NCBI GenBank assembly: GCA_963932145.1
Contig: OZ010613.1
Span: 40,248,581-40,312,580 of the forward strand
Length of the DNA: 64,000 bases
From: Acanthosepion lycidas
Lineage: Eukaryota; Mollusca; Cephalopoda; Sepiida; Sepiidae
Direction of reading: 5' to 3'
Shown here: positions 25,267-38,596 of the stretch, one piece after another
How the letters are laid out: each line of letters opens with the position of its first letter
Numbering within the stretch: the stretch's first letter is position 1
Program-made: the position numbers and the translations under genes
Notes under the pieces: generated by a model
Database searches by the model: none
What the model saw: the letters and a program-made list of their open reading frames with translations, nothing else
What the model was told of the DNA's origin: nothing

Positions 25267-27078
25267 ACAAAAAGAAAGAGATCTATTTTCTTCTATCACA
25301 TTATTAATCTTTAACAATTTACTTCTGAAATGTATCTTGCAAAGGATGGTGGAATAGGTGGCGAAGATGGGTGAAGATATCAACTACTTTGCTCTCGGCT
25401 GTTTGTGCCCCTGTTGATGCCTGCCCCAGACTCTTCTACTACCCAAGATGACTGTCCCTGTCTCATCTGCTCATCTGTTATGTATAGGGAATACGTTTCT
25501 TTCAAGTGTCAGTTTACAAGTAGATTTGTATGTGTGAATCATAACAGGATCACAGGCAACAATCAACATCTTGTTCATAAACCCCCACAATGAAAAAAAA
25601 AAAAAAAAAAAAAAAAAAAAGGAAGGTAAAACAAACAAAAGCATAGCAGAAATTACCAATCTCTTGAGAAAACTAACCTCAACAACAACATCTGTGAGAT
25701 GTTTCCGCTGCTTAAATAAAATATTTGTAGCACCAACCACAAAGCCTCGGACATTGATATCTTCAAGCAGGTCATAAAACTGTAAAGACAGGTACGGGTG
25801 ACAGAGACAGCCCTAAAATGAGAAATCAAATTAATATTGGCTTTTGCTTCCAATAAGTAAAATGCTAACTTAAAAAAAAGACAACACAAAACACAATAAC
25901 AGGAAAAGACATTAACTTGTTCTGGTCTGATCTTAAAGCATGACGGTTTTATCAGTTTTTTAACATAAAATTCAAATTTTTTTTAAATTAATTTCTTCTA
26001 AAATTTAATTTTAACTAGTTTTAGATTTCTTCTGCAATAATGATTGATTGACAGACTGATTTGTATTTTATGGCTTATCAACCTTTTGTGGGTTGTTTAA
26101 AGCCTATACATTTGTTTTTGGATGGTAGTAATAATTTTTTTTTTTTTTTTTTTTGACTGAATATAGCATTACTAATTTATGGAAATGACAAAATACTTTT
26201 CCAGATACAAGTCCTATTATTTAACTCATAGATGGGTGGAAGAGATGGATTCATACCTTTCTATTACATTCTTACTTCTAAAATCTATCTTGCAAAGGAT
26301 GGTTGAATAGTTGGCAAAGATGGGTGGAGAAAAAGTTACAATTTATAAAACTTGATTTATTTGGGAAAAATATAAGAATATTTCATGGGAAGAAACTGCC
26401 TGCATGCAGATAAAAAAAAACAATTAAATAAATATACAAAAAAAATAGAAATGGGCGTAAGACAGAACTGTGTCTGCTCATCAGATTTATTTAACCTATG
26501 CAGTAAGGGAATCAGGAATTCTCAAAAATAATTTTTTTTTATTAAATTTTATGCTAATAGGGGGGGGGGGTCCAGTTTGCTCTGAAAATTCATTGTAAAT
26601 TGATTCCTCTATGTAAACTAAAACAAATATGCTCATAGAACGTGATTTCTTAAAATGCAAAATATAATCTAAAGTGCTTAATCGCTAGCAATGAAAGGGA
26701 AAAAAAAAACAAAAAAAAACACTGAATTACAATTTTAACATTAAAATAATGTGCTATGAGCATATTTGTTTTGACTCCTATAGGGAGATCAATTTACAAT
26801 GAATTTACACAGCAAACTGCCCCCACCCACCTAGAAGAGAACTAGAAGTCCTACCAGGATTTATTAATGGAAGACACAATCTAAACAACATAGGAGCCTA
26901 TTTGTTTTGACTCCTATAGGGAGATCAATTTACAATGAATTTACACAGCAAACTGGACCTCCTACCCTTATTAACTTGTATAAAATTTAATGAAAACAAT
27001 TTATTTTATATTCATGAACTGGTTTTCTTAATCTATATTAAGATGGAAATATATTTATGCATTAAATAATTCACTCTA

Positions 27079-27136
<58 letters not shown>

Positions 27137-27821
27137 AACTTTTAACATACTTTTTCTGTAGGCGAGTCAATGCATTTTTCCTATTCATCAACACTAGAAT
27201 AATCTGAGGGGACTGATATTGAAAGAACTTAAAATGATTACTTGGTTACTTATTTTAGTGCATCATATTACTTGCAATTATTGCCTCATGGCAAAAAAAA
27301 AAAAAAAAAAAAAAAACTAATCGCAAATAATCAACAGTGCTCTTTTTATAGCCATCTCTCATATTATTGCCAACTCAGACTGTTTTTAAGATAACTTTAA
27401 TAAAAACATTTCACTTTGTTTCATTAAAGACAAAAATAGCAGTAAATTCTTTCTCGACAGAATTAGTCAGTGTCATCTTCAGATAAACATTCACCAATTA
27501 AAAAAGAAACCAGCAAAAGGGCTGCAAAAACTATGGCATTTTAAGGAAAAATTTTTTATCGTTCTCTCTCCGTCATAACATTTTTTTTCTTATATTCATG
27601 CTTTCGAGTAACATTTCATCTTCAAAAATTTAAATGCAATGTTAATTGTCATCTTCTGTCTTTTTCATTCCTGTTCTTTTATTGTTCTCTCCTTAATATT
27701 TTTTTTTCTTTTCCTTATATACTTTCACATTCTGTAACCACCTGTGCCTCAATAGCTTTATGCCTTGCTTGGGATGAAATGAGTAAGAATGATCAAGTGC
27801 CTTTTTTCTTCCCCCCCCCTC

Positions 27822-27858
<37 letters not shown>

Positions 27859-28713
27859 ACTTCACACCTATAACAAACCCATAAATTAATCTTTCACTTA
27901 ATATAAAATGAACAAAAATGAGAAAATCTACAGTCAATTGCTGAAACCTCCTGACAAGTGGGCAGAATGATTATAAAACAATTCATTCATGAAATTCCTT
28001 TCTCTCGTATATATGTATGTGTGCGTATCTTTGTGCAAAAGTATTAGGCTATTTTAGGCTAATAATTTTAAGTCTGTCTACAGATTAAACTTTGCTCATA
28101 TTGGAGTCATTTTTACACCTAATTATATTTTCTAGCAAGGGTTCCAAGTAGAGAACATGCAGGACAACGCACAAAAATAGCCGTGCAAAACTCTTCGACA
28201 TTAGAAATTTATGATACTTTAAGACTTTTGCATGGTACTGTATATAATGGCTGGCTATTCATTTATTGAGTATACCCATCTGCTAGCCAATCCTTGTCAA
28301 ATACACCTGCTCAGGCACCTGTGGGTGTTTTGTTCAACACCCACAGGGCCCACCTATGATTTATACTGCAATTATGCTTAACAAATCTTTGTTATGGTTT
28401 CTGGGTGGGGGTAAACAATATGTTATGATCATTGTTTGAACAATATCAGTATGCTCAAACCCTCGGTGACAATGACTTGTAACTGTGCAGGTGCAATCAT
28501 CAGTGGCTTCTAAATTTCTCTATCTATCCAATTTAATTTCCAAGGCATACATCAACCCATGGTGTGGTCTTCAGGCTGTTTCCAAAGGTGCCACATGCAG
28601 GAATGACCTCCACAGACCAATAAGATCAAGAAGTCACCTTCCTGACAAATCAACCATAATGAGATTTGAACCCATGTCTTAGAATGTCAGAATGGGTATG
28701 CTCTAAAACTGCA

Positions 28714-28757
<44 letters not shown>

Positions 28758-29100
28758 TAAATAACAATATATAATTTTTTATAATTTTTATATATCAACA
28801 GTATTTAGAAAAATAGTATAAATTGCAAAAAAGGTTTTGTGACACGTTTCATCCAGTCTGATGAAATCCTAACAGATGAAATGTGTCACAAAAACTTTTT
28901 CCACAATTTGTCATACATTATATGTATGATTGCCTGAGGAAGTACAATCATAGTATTGAAACATGAAAATTTTTGTGTAGCAATATAAAATGTTTTTATT
29001 ATAATCTCTTATAACAAAAATATTATATTTTGCTCTACCCTGTATTGAGCACTTTTTTTTTTAAAGTAAATGCTACAAACTGGATTTTTATTTCATCTTT

Positions 29101-29169
<69 letters not shown>

Positions 29170-32100
29170 CACAATAAGCCAAGTGATTTTTTTTTTTCTT
29201 GGAAGTTTTCTACACTGCACTTGCAATGCCTAGTGGCAGTGTCTTTGTTATGGCGATATACGTTTCACAATGTTTATGAAGCAAGGAAAAATAAATGACT
29301 CCCTGAAAGAACTGACTAAAACAAGTGGAGAAATATGTTTTAGCTTTAAATAACACACAAACTGTTGATAAGCCATAGAAAAAAAAAATGAATTCATCAA
29401 CAGCATTGGCAGGAAAATATAGAAAAATGCTTTGTTTTTTTTTCAAAAGGAGATAACTATTAAAATTAAATGTTAATTGTAGATTAACTTTCCCTGCTGT
29501 ATTTCTGTTAGTTACCCAACAAATTATACTGTTTAGTTTAGCATATTAATGTCTATATTGTTTCTATTATATATAAGAGACATTTTTCTGTTTCTGTTCC
29601 TTCCCCAATGCAATACGTTAAAAACTCCTCAATTAAGTTTATGACTAATCTGGATATTGTAAATGTGTCAAGTTAAATTTTGAAGACTCTCCACATATCA
29701 ACAAAAAAATAAAGCAAAGATAATGTCCGACTTCTTCAAAACTAGTGTGCACTCCTTCATTTGTTAAAGATGTTATTATAGGCACAATGTCCATTATTTT
29801 GAGATGAGAGAGAACAGCTAATATTTACTGATCATCATATTATTTTTTATCTGTATTGCCAGAGGAAACTTGGCTGAAGGATCATTTCAGACCATTACAG
29901 CTAGAATGTGTCATGCTATTTTCACACAGGTGAATCAGACTCATTTCCTCTGTGTTAACAAAATCAAAAGAAAAGTTCCACTCAGACAGCTTCCCCCACT
30001 CCAAGAACTGACACTTTGTCAAACAGACTCTCAAATGGAAGCTTCCCTGAACAATTTTAACTTCTAGTTAAAAATCAATTGTTTTTTTTTATCCTCTTTA
30101 TCATTATAACCATTTTAGCATTAACCCTCTACCTTGAGTGGCTCTCAAATCTTGTATTGGGTGAATTTCAGTACAAGAAAAAACAAGTTGTCTCATGTCT
30201 AAAAAAAAAAATAATTATGGTAAATATATGACAATTTTGAAAACTAATTTTGATGTATTTCAAGGATCAAATTGCATCAGCCTCTCACCAGTTTGGTTCT
30301 TGGCAGCTCTGCAAAAATGTACTGAACAAGAGCAAATTTTCAGTCCCTCCTCTCTTTAATCAATTTAAAATGTTGTCATCTACTGCAGATAAAGCAAAAT
30401 GCTTTGCCAAAAATTTCTCTTCCAACTCCACTCATCTTGAATGTCTACCTGATTTTTTCCCCTAACAGTCTCTACTGGCCATAGCTTTTGCTATCATTTC
30501 CAAACTAGATCCTCAAAAAGCTTGCATATTCAATTGTCAGAAAAGTGTGCTCCTGAACTGGCTCATGTCTACAAACTTTATAATAAATGCCTTGCTTTCC
30601 AGCTTGTTCAAAGTCCTCCTCTGTAGTTCCTGTTTTTAAGAATTCTCAGAGACCATCTGACCCTCTTGAATTATAACCCTCTTAGTCTCTTACATTTTTT
30701 TGGTAAGTACTAAAGGCTTTAATCAACATCAAATTGGTTAAGCTTCTTACACTTCACATGACCTTTTGGATAAACAATATGGCTTCCATTTCTCCAGGTC
30801 TACCACCAGTGTGTTAACAACCATCACTGAATTTATCTACCAAGCTTTAGATAAGAATGGTGAAGTTCAGGCTGTGGTACTCGATATCTTGTTTAAGAGG
30901 ATTTGGCATGCTGACTTTCTCCACAAGCTTAAGGGCAACAATGTCTCATGACCTAATCTAATCAATCCTTACAAATCATGCAATGAAGGTTGTGTTGAAT
31001 GAACATGCTTTTAGTTCATTTCATATTAATGTAGGGATTCCCCCAGAGTTCTATCCTCAGACCTACACTGTTTCTGATCTTCATCAACGACCTTCCCAAT
31101 GTCATCAGTTATGCCGATGACAACTATTCACTCCTGTCTTACTAGCATGTCCAGCCGATCCAACAAAGTAAAACTGGCAACTTCTCTCAAAAAGGATCTC
31201 CAATCAGTGGCTAACATGCATTTTAATGCCTCCAAAACAAAACTAATTTTATTTAATCACCACAGAGAACTTTTTCAGCCTTCCATAACCATGATGATGC
31301 TAAACTCCAGCAGAGCAACACTTTGTGCCTTCTTGGACTCCTATTTTCCACCGATATGAAATAGAATGATTACATTCAATGAATTTCTAAGTCTACTGCT
31401 AAGAAAGTTGGTTAACTGTGTCCTTACACATTTATAAATATACCTTTCCTTTGTGCATTGAATACCACTGCCATATATGGTCTGGTTCTCCTATCACTAC
31501 ATTCTTGTTAAAATTCAAAGAAGGGTCTTTAATGTAATCAATTCTGACCTGGCAACTCGAGTTCAGTCATTTTCCCATCAACTTGACATAGCTTCCCCCT
31601 GTCTTTTCCACAAATATTTTTATGGCAATTCTTCTGATGAACTGTTCTCCTTACTGCCTCAACTGCATGAATTTAAGTGTGCTACTAGATTGGCAACTAG
31701 GTCTCCCCATTTTACTGTTGAATGAACTACAGGCAACCATCAGTTCCATTCTAATAGTTTCTTTTCTCACACTTCTTGCCTGTGGAATATCCTACCAATT
31801 TCTTGCTTCCCTGCCACTTACAATCTAAATTAAAAATTTAAATGCAACTCCAATTGCCATCTTCTGTCTTCCTAAATCCTGTTTCTTTGACCTTTTCCTC
31901 ACTCTTTTCATTCTCTTTCACTCCCTGTACACACCCCCATACTAGTGGAATTATTACCTTGCTTGGGGAAAAATGATTTAAAACTCACCCCCGAAACATT
32001 AGTATGAGAATGGGATTCACAGCAAATTTCTTCTGTGTTTACTACACTGGTGTTGAAATAATGCGGATATGAGAAATCTTAAAACAAATGAATACATAAA

Positions 32101-32347
32101 TAAAAACACAGTTGAAATTAGTGAAATTTAATTTAACACTGCATTAGCACCTCAGATTTTAGAAAATGGATAATCTCCTGGCATCTGCCTCCCATGAAAA
32201 CTGAGCTACAACTGTGCCACACCATGTGCAACACACCCTCACCGAGTCAAGAGCGTAGTGGGAGAGAGCAAAAGAAACCAGTTGTCAACTAGAGATTACA
32301 AGTACTTAAATTTTGGGGTAACAAACCAACCCATCTGACTTATGCAG

Positions 32348-32391
<44 letters not shown>

Positions 32392-35300
32392 CAAGAAAAA
32401 AAAAATTTCAACAAGAAAAAAAACGGAAAACTATGCTCACATGTCTAATGTGAATCATGTTCTGTATTGCCAATGTACATTTTGCTGAAATAAAATCCTT
32501 TTTTTCTGATGACACTGATCATGTTGAAATAAGTTTTCTAAATTGTTTTTACTATTTACCATTGTCAGATCTTCATTCCAATTTAAATCAATAACATTTA
32601 TAACAATCAAAGTACAATTGTTTGAATAAATTGACTTTTTGTATATTATTTCACTCCCAAGCAAGGCAATAAAGCCACTAAGACACAAGGGGTTACCGAA
32701 TGTAAAAAGAATTGAGAATAAGAAAAACTTTAAGGAGAGGGAACAATAAAAGAACAAGAATTAATAAAGAAAATAATGAGTGACATTATATTTAAATATG
32801 CCAAAAACAATTAAATCAAGTAAAAAAAATGTCCGACAAGAAAAAATACTTGATATAGAAACCTTGGAAAAAATAGCCAATGGTAGTCCATAGCCATCCT
32901 GTTGCAATGTTGTAGATACAGTGTCTGGCAGGTCCAAAGAATTCGGCTTATGCATAGTTGGTTTAACCACTCGGTTCCCTTCTATCTTTGTAGAACCTGC
33001 TGAGTGATTGGGGCTGGTGGAAAGAGCAGGAGTACAAGAAGCACTCTTGGCAGAATTATTACTTGCATTGCTAACAGCCTCCCAGTCCTGAGAGAAGTCA
33101 TCATAAACCATCACTGAAGAAGAGTCAGCATTTGCCGAAGCCATCCTTAAGACAGGATCACCCTTTATGGCCGGCTCTGATATGGAATAGTTGGGTGGAG
33201 TTGTAGACTGAACGGCTTGACCTACAGAATCAGAACCGTCAAGATTGAGGCACAAAGAACGGTCAGGCTTTTCAATATCACATTTTGAATCCCTATCGTG
33301 GTTGATCTGTAGAAAGACGCCTTCCAGAGAGAAGCAATCTTCGCGATCAATTTTGCTGATCGACTCTGGGGAATCAAGTTCTTCAATGCTGCTGCTCCGC
33401 TTCAGTGCATCTGAAGACGATTCTGTTCCCTCCAGGACAGTGTTCTTGTTCCGAAGTGGTGAGGAGAAACAAAAATCATTTTCCGAAAGCTTTTCAATAA
33501 GTGGATCTGACTGCGGATACTTAATGCAAGAGTCCGAACTTGGCTGCAGAAATTTATCTAAACTTTGGTTATTATTAAATATTTCTTCATCTTTTAATGT
33601 ATTAAGCATCACACCATTTATTTGCGTACTGCAGTCAGATGTGGACTTGAGATCTCTTTCCAAACTTTGCTGCTTCTCTTTTTTTAGGTGATCTTCAGAT
33701 TCTGTTGGCAATGTTCCTGAAGACAACAATGAAGCCTCTGAAATGTTACCATTTCTAGACAACTCGTCGGCTGGTTCTTGGACATGGTTCTCATCTCGCA
33801 GAATTGTCTGGTTCTCAGGTTCTGAGGTCATGCTAATGCTTCTTGAAGGGGGTCGAGGGTGGGACATGGAAATCTGACAATTGGCATCTTCATGGTAGCT
33901 TATTTCCAAGAAGCCATCTGCATCAGATTCTACCTGTCGAAATTTCAAGGTGGGTGATAGTTGCCGATGTGGAGAATAGCAGGCTGATTCTTTCAGACCA
34001 AACTCTATAAGACCTATAAAGTTAAGAGAAAAAAAATTACATAGTTTTCTTGAAAACATTTTCATATATATATCTATATATATATATATAAAAAAAACTA
34101 TTTGCTTGATGTTTCAATAAATTTAAACTAGAAATTTTCAGGCTTTCCATGAACTTAACCTTAAGCATCAGGTGTAAATACTGGCAATGAATAAATAATA
34201 AAGCAATATAAATAAAAAGGAAGAACAATACTATTTTCTGTCTGAATTTAGTTAGTCTGAGGAGTTAGCATTATTTACACACAGACTATTGTCCTCATTT
34301 TTGTTGATATTGTTATCACAATATTTTGGCAATGTGCCCTCTGGCCTACATCAGGGACAATAACCAAACTGTTGGTTTGTGAATTTGGTGACAGTAATTG
34401 TGAGTTCAATCACTGGGCCGGGCAGTGTGTACTTGAACTTGGTGGAAATGGGTTGGGCAATAACTGAGCAGTACTAAATAAAAACGAGACAAGATATGCA
34501 TAATATGGTCAGTGGAATGCAAACAATCTACCCCACTCCTGGACATTAAATAAAGGTCTTGGTTCAAAGTTCTGTGATAGTTGTCCAGATCAACAAGTAT
34601 CTGATGAAAGCCAGAGGGTGCAACGGCCAAAACGTGATAATAACAAAAGATAAGGACAATAGTCTGTATGTGAATAAAGTAAATGAGAAAAAGTTTCTTG
34701 TGGTGGTGCAGGGGTATTATTTAATCATACTTATTTACATTATTTAAAAATTAAATAAGAAAATCTTTTTACATATAACTGGCTGCAAAAAATCTGTTTT
34801 AATATTCTTTTAGTCTATTTTTATCTCATCATTATTTTTTTTTTAAAAGTAACAATTTAAACTATTTTTAATAAAAATTACAATATGATCACAATCACAA
34901 AACCCGTAACCAATTAGGTTCGTAGATACACCACATGTAATACAGCCACAGTAGCAGTGATATTTCCTGAGCAAGATAGCCTGACAGAGACAACCATCTC
35001 CAGGCTAGATTTGAATTCAAAATTTTCCTTGTAGACAAGTTGCCAACCAAAGTTATAGTACCCAGGCTGTCCTGCTATTTACCCATAGCTGGGGGGGGGT
35101 GAGAAATGGATTCATACCCTTCTCTCAGGCTGAAAACTACTGATGCTAACCATAAGAAACATCTATTGGAAAAAAATAAATGTATAAATAAAATCTTAAA
35201 ATAGTTGTATAAGAAATCAGCTAGTGATTTTTTTTTTTTTAATGTGATAGGATAAAAACTTGAAGTAGATGATAAAAGTTCAAATTTCATTTGAAGTCAT

Positions 35301-38300
35301 TTATTTGTAATCCTTGCAATTCAAATTTAATAGGCAAACAATGAAGAGATTTAATTTACCAAGAAAAAATAATGTTAGGTGAGAGAAGAGCTACAAAAGA
35401 AAAAAGCAACAGCTAAAAATTACTTACCAGGAAACAAGGACATTATCCCAAGCATAGTCCGACACAATTCTTGAACAGGTTTCCCAGTAAAAAGCACCTA
35501 GAAAAAACAAAATCCCAAATTAGTAGGTATTTGTTTATCTCACAAGATAAAGGTAGCGCCCTATTTGGTTAAAATTCAGTCCTTTGGCAGTGAGACTGGA
35601 GTGACCACTCCAGGACACAGGCCTTGGTGATGGTATATGAAGGTCATATGCTGCCCAAACTACATGCCCCCTCTCTCAACCATACCATCAAGATCCAAAG
35701 GAATATGGGGGTATTACATTTGGGGATAGCATGGCTGCATGAGTTGTCAGTGTCTTTGGGAGTCCACTCCAGATTTTCTGTCTGTACTTACTTCCATAGC
35801 CTTTTCCTGGTTTGGTTGGATACAACTGCATGGCAGTGGTAGTTTAAAAAAAAAAAAAAAAAAAAAGAAACCAGTATTTTCCTTCCCCTAGATAGAAGCT
35901 GGACTTAATTGTTAGAGGTTATTTAAGACACATGTCACAGAAGCATTTTATAGCCAGTGGGAGTTTTTCCCCCCACTATCACCCTTGGCTATAAACTTCA
36001 AAAAGACTTGCCGATTTAAATTCTTCAAAATATAGTCACTAAAAATTATCCCATTGAATTTTTTGAGTTTTCATAAAATTAAGTAAGGGAGTGAAACGCA
36101 TATAAAAATAAAAATTTTATCAAGATTTTCTAATAAAAAAAAACATTTCTAAAATAATTTCATTCATTTGCAAATAGGTCCTGAAAATTTAATTAAAATT
36201 CAATTAAAAAAAAAAAAAAAAAAAAAAAAGAGGCTAAAATTTGCTATGCTAAAAGTTAGTATAACTGCTGACTCAAGAAAAACAATTTAAAAAAATAAAA
36301 AAATATCAAAATTTCGAATAAATTTGAATTTGAACCTTATATTACAAGTGTACAAAATTTGTCAATTATTACTGTTTCCTATATTGAATTCATTTCTATG
36401 CTTGGCCAGCTTAGATTTTGGTGGCCTAGCATATGTGCCAATTCCTTAAGTTTTTGTATTTTTTTTTTTTAGTTCTCTATTATAGTTCTCATACGACATG
36501 GAGCAGGGATCTCCCTTTTCCCTCCATATATGGTCAGTTATGCCTGATTTTTCTATTTCCCCTCATGTTACGGCTTTACGGTCCAAGAATGATAGTCTTC
36601 TGTCGTCTTCTCTCTCCATTGTGAACTGTATCGATGATCTTATAGAGTTCACATGGTCCAGTAGTAGCTGGATCTCTTCCTGGTGTGGCCAGAGTATTGA
36701 GGTGTCATTATGTATCTCAGCAATAGACAGAGAACATCACTTGAAAATACAAAAACTTAAAGAATCAGCACAAATGGTAAGCCACAAAAATCTCTTAAGC
36801 TGGCCAAGCATAGAAATGAATATGGGAGCTAGTAATATGGAGTGCTAGAGAAAAGCAATAAGAAAAATTGCAATATGAGCTCTAGTAAGAAATGTTGACT
36901 GAGACATTAAGTTTATAAGTCCAAAAAATTCATACACTGATGTCCTCAAGGACACATGGCCAAGTTGATAAAAGCATTGGTTGGATCCAGTAATTGACCT
37001 AGAGATTTGCAAGTTTAATATCTGGCTACTTGGATAGTTGAGATAAAGGGAGATAATAGAGACATACAGAAGAAGCATTGGACTCGAACAAGCAGATGAA
37101 ATAAAGGGTTCAATTCAAAATTTCATACAATGGCCAAAATGTTGTAAATATGGCAACAAAGATGAGGACAACAATAAATAATTACAATATCCCATCTCAG
37201 AAATATAGACAAACATAATGTGGAATAATGAAAATACTTCACTTCTGAAATACAGAAATTAAGTATTTATATAAGATATATAAAATATTCACTATGAGGT
37301 CATTCTACCTTATCCAAATACTTTTCTGAACATGTATTCAGCTTCCTAGCTTTCCAAAATTGGAGGACATTGGCTGTAGGCTCAGCCAATTCTATCTGTC
37401 ACAAGCCATGCTACACAGCCTCCAACACGTGGAAAGAACTACAGTGACCCTACAACCACATCTAGACATGATGCAGCCTTTAGGGGTCATCATGTGTGGT
37501 CTTCTGCAACTTTTGAGCTGGGATATGGAACCAGATAATTTAGAAAAGTAAGAGCCAGAGCTGAAGCCTGCAAAAAATGTACTAAATCCAAAAGTTCATA
37601 ATAACTTTTTCTCTTTTGCAGCAATAATTAACTTTATCATTCTGAGCTTATGTTACTGATCAAAAATACATTACTTGTATGGTTTGAGTTGGCTAAAGTT
37701 TCTTCTCTGGTGTTAACTTCAAACCATTAAGATCTTACAGTAAAATTATATATATCATCACACTAATATTATTCTGCTTGTAACAACAGTCATTGTTAGT
37801 GACTTAGTGATATGTCTGTTGGTTATGCCTTGGCTAACTATTCACATTCCCCTAACAATTTCAGCTGGCTGTCTTTGTTCTCTATCTTTGTAAGAAAAAC
37901 TCAAAAATAAACGAAAAAAAAAAAAAAAAAAAATTGTGCACTACATGGAGAAAAAAAAATACAATCATTTTCAGCTAGAAAGAAGAACAAAATTCAAGCC
38001 ATCTTTTATCAGTGTTTATATTTAACCTTTTTTCACACTGTAAACTATTGTAGAGAGCAAAAAATAAAAATAAAACTTCCTTAGCTTGGCTAGTGAAATT
38101 GCCAATTCGAAAAAGAAATTCACTATTAAGTGTGAAGTAAATATTCAACCAATGAGAGGCTTTGCCTTGAGGAAACTATAGAAACAAAAGAAAGAAATTC
38201 TCAAGCCTATGTTAGAAATAAATATTCAACCAATGAGAAGCAGTGATTTTCGGAAATTAGAGAAAAAGGAAAAAAGAAATTCACAAGCTTGTGCAAGAAA

Positions 38301-38342
38301 ATAAACTGACATATAAACAAATAGAAAGTGCTGACAGAAGAC

Positions 38343-38411
<69 letters not shown>

Positions 38412-38556
38412 CTTGGATTAGACATAGAAGGATGCAAATGTAACTCAACTTAGCAGTTGGCCTTTCAGAACATTGATGACAAATTTATTTCTACAACTCA
38501 ACTTACAAAGAAAAAATTCTACTACACAAGAACTAACTGAATGAAGGACTGCTGTA

Positions 38557-38596
<40 letters not shown>

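Noticed and set aside
28830..28913. Hammerhead ribozyme, since CTGATGA and GAAA boxes occur in order
   Set aside because: Stem III can be drawn, but stem II has only about three pairs with a bulge and stem I is not formed between the cleavage site and CTGATGA; the text is better explained as an inverted repeat containing gatgaaa.
29030..29233. Short frames with long IYIYIY runs on both strands
   Set aside because: Translation of an (AT)n microsatellite.
33245..33691. 148-codon plus-strand open frame
   Set aside because: It is the antisense shadow of the AVL9 linker exon; it has no family resemblance.
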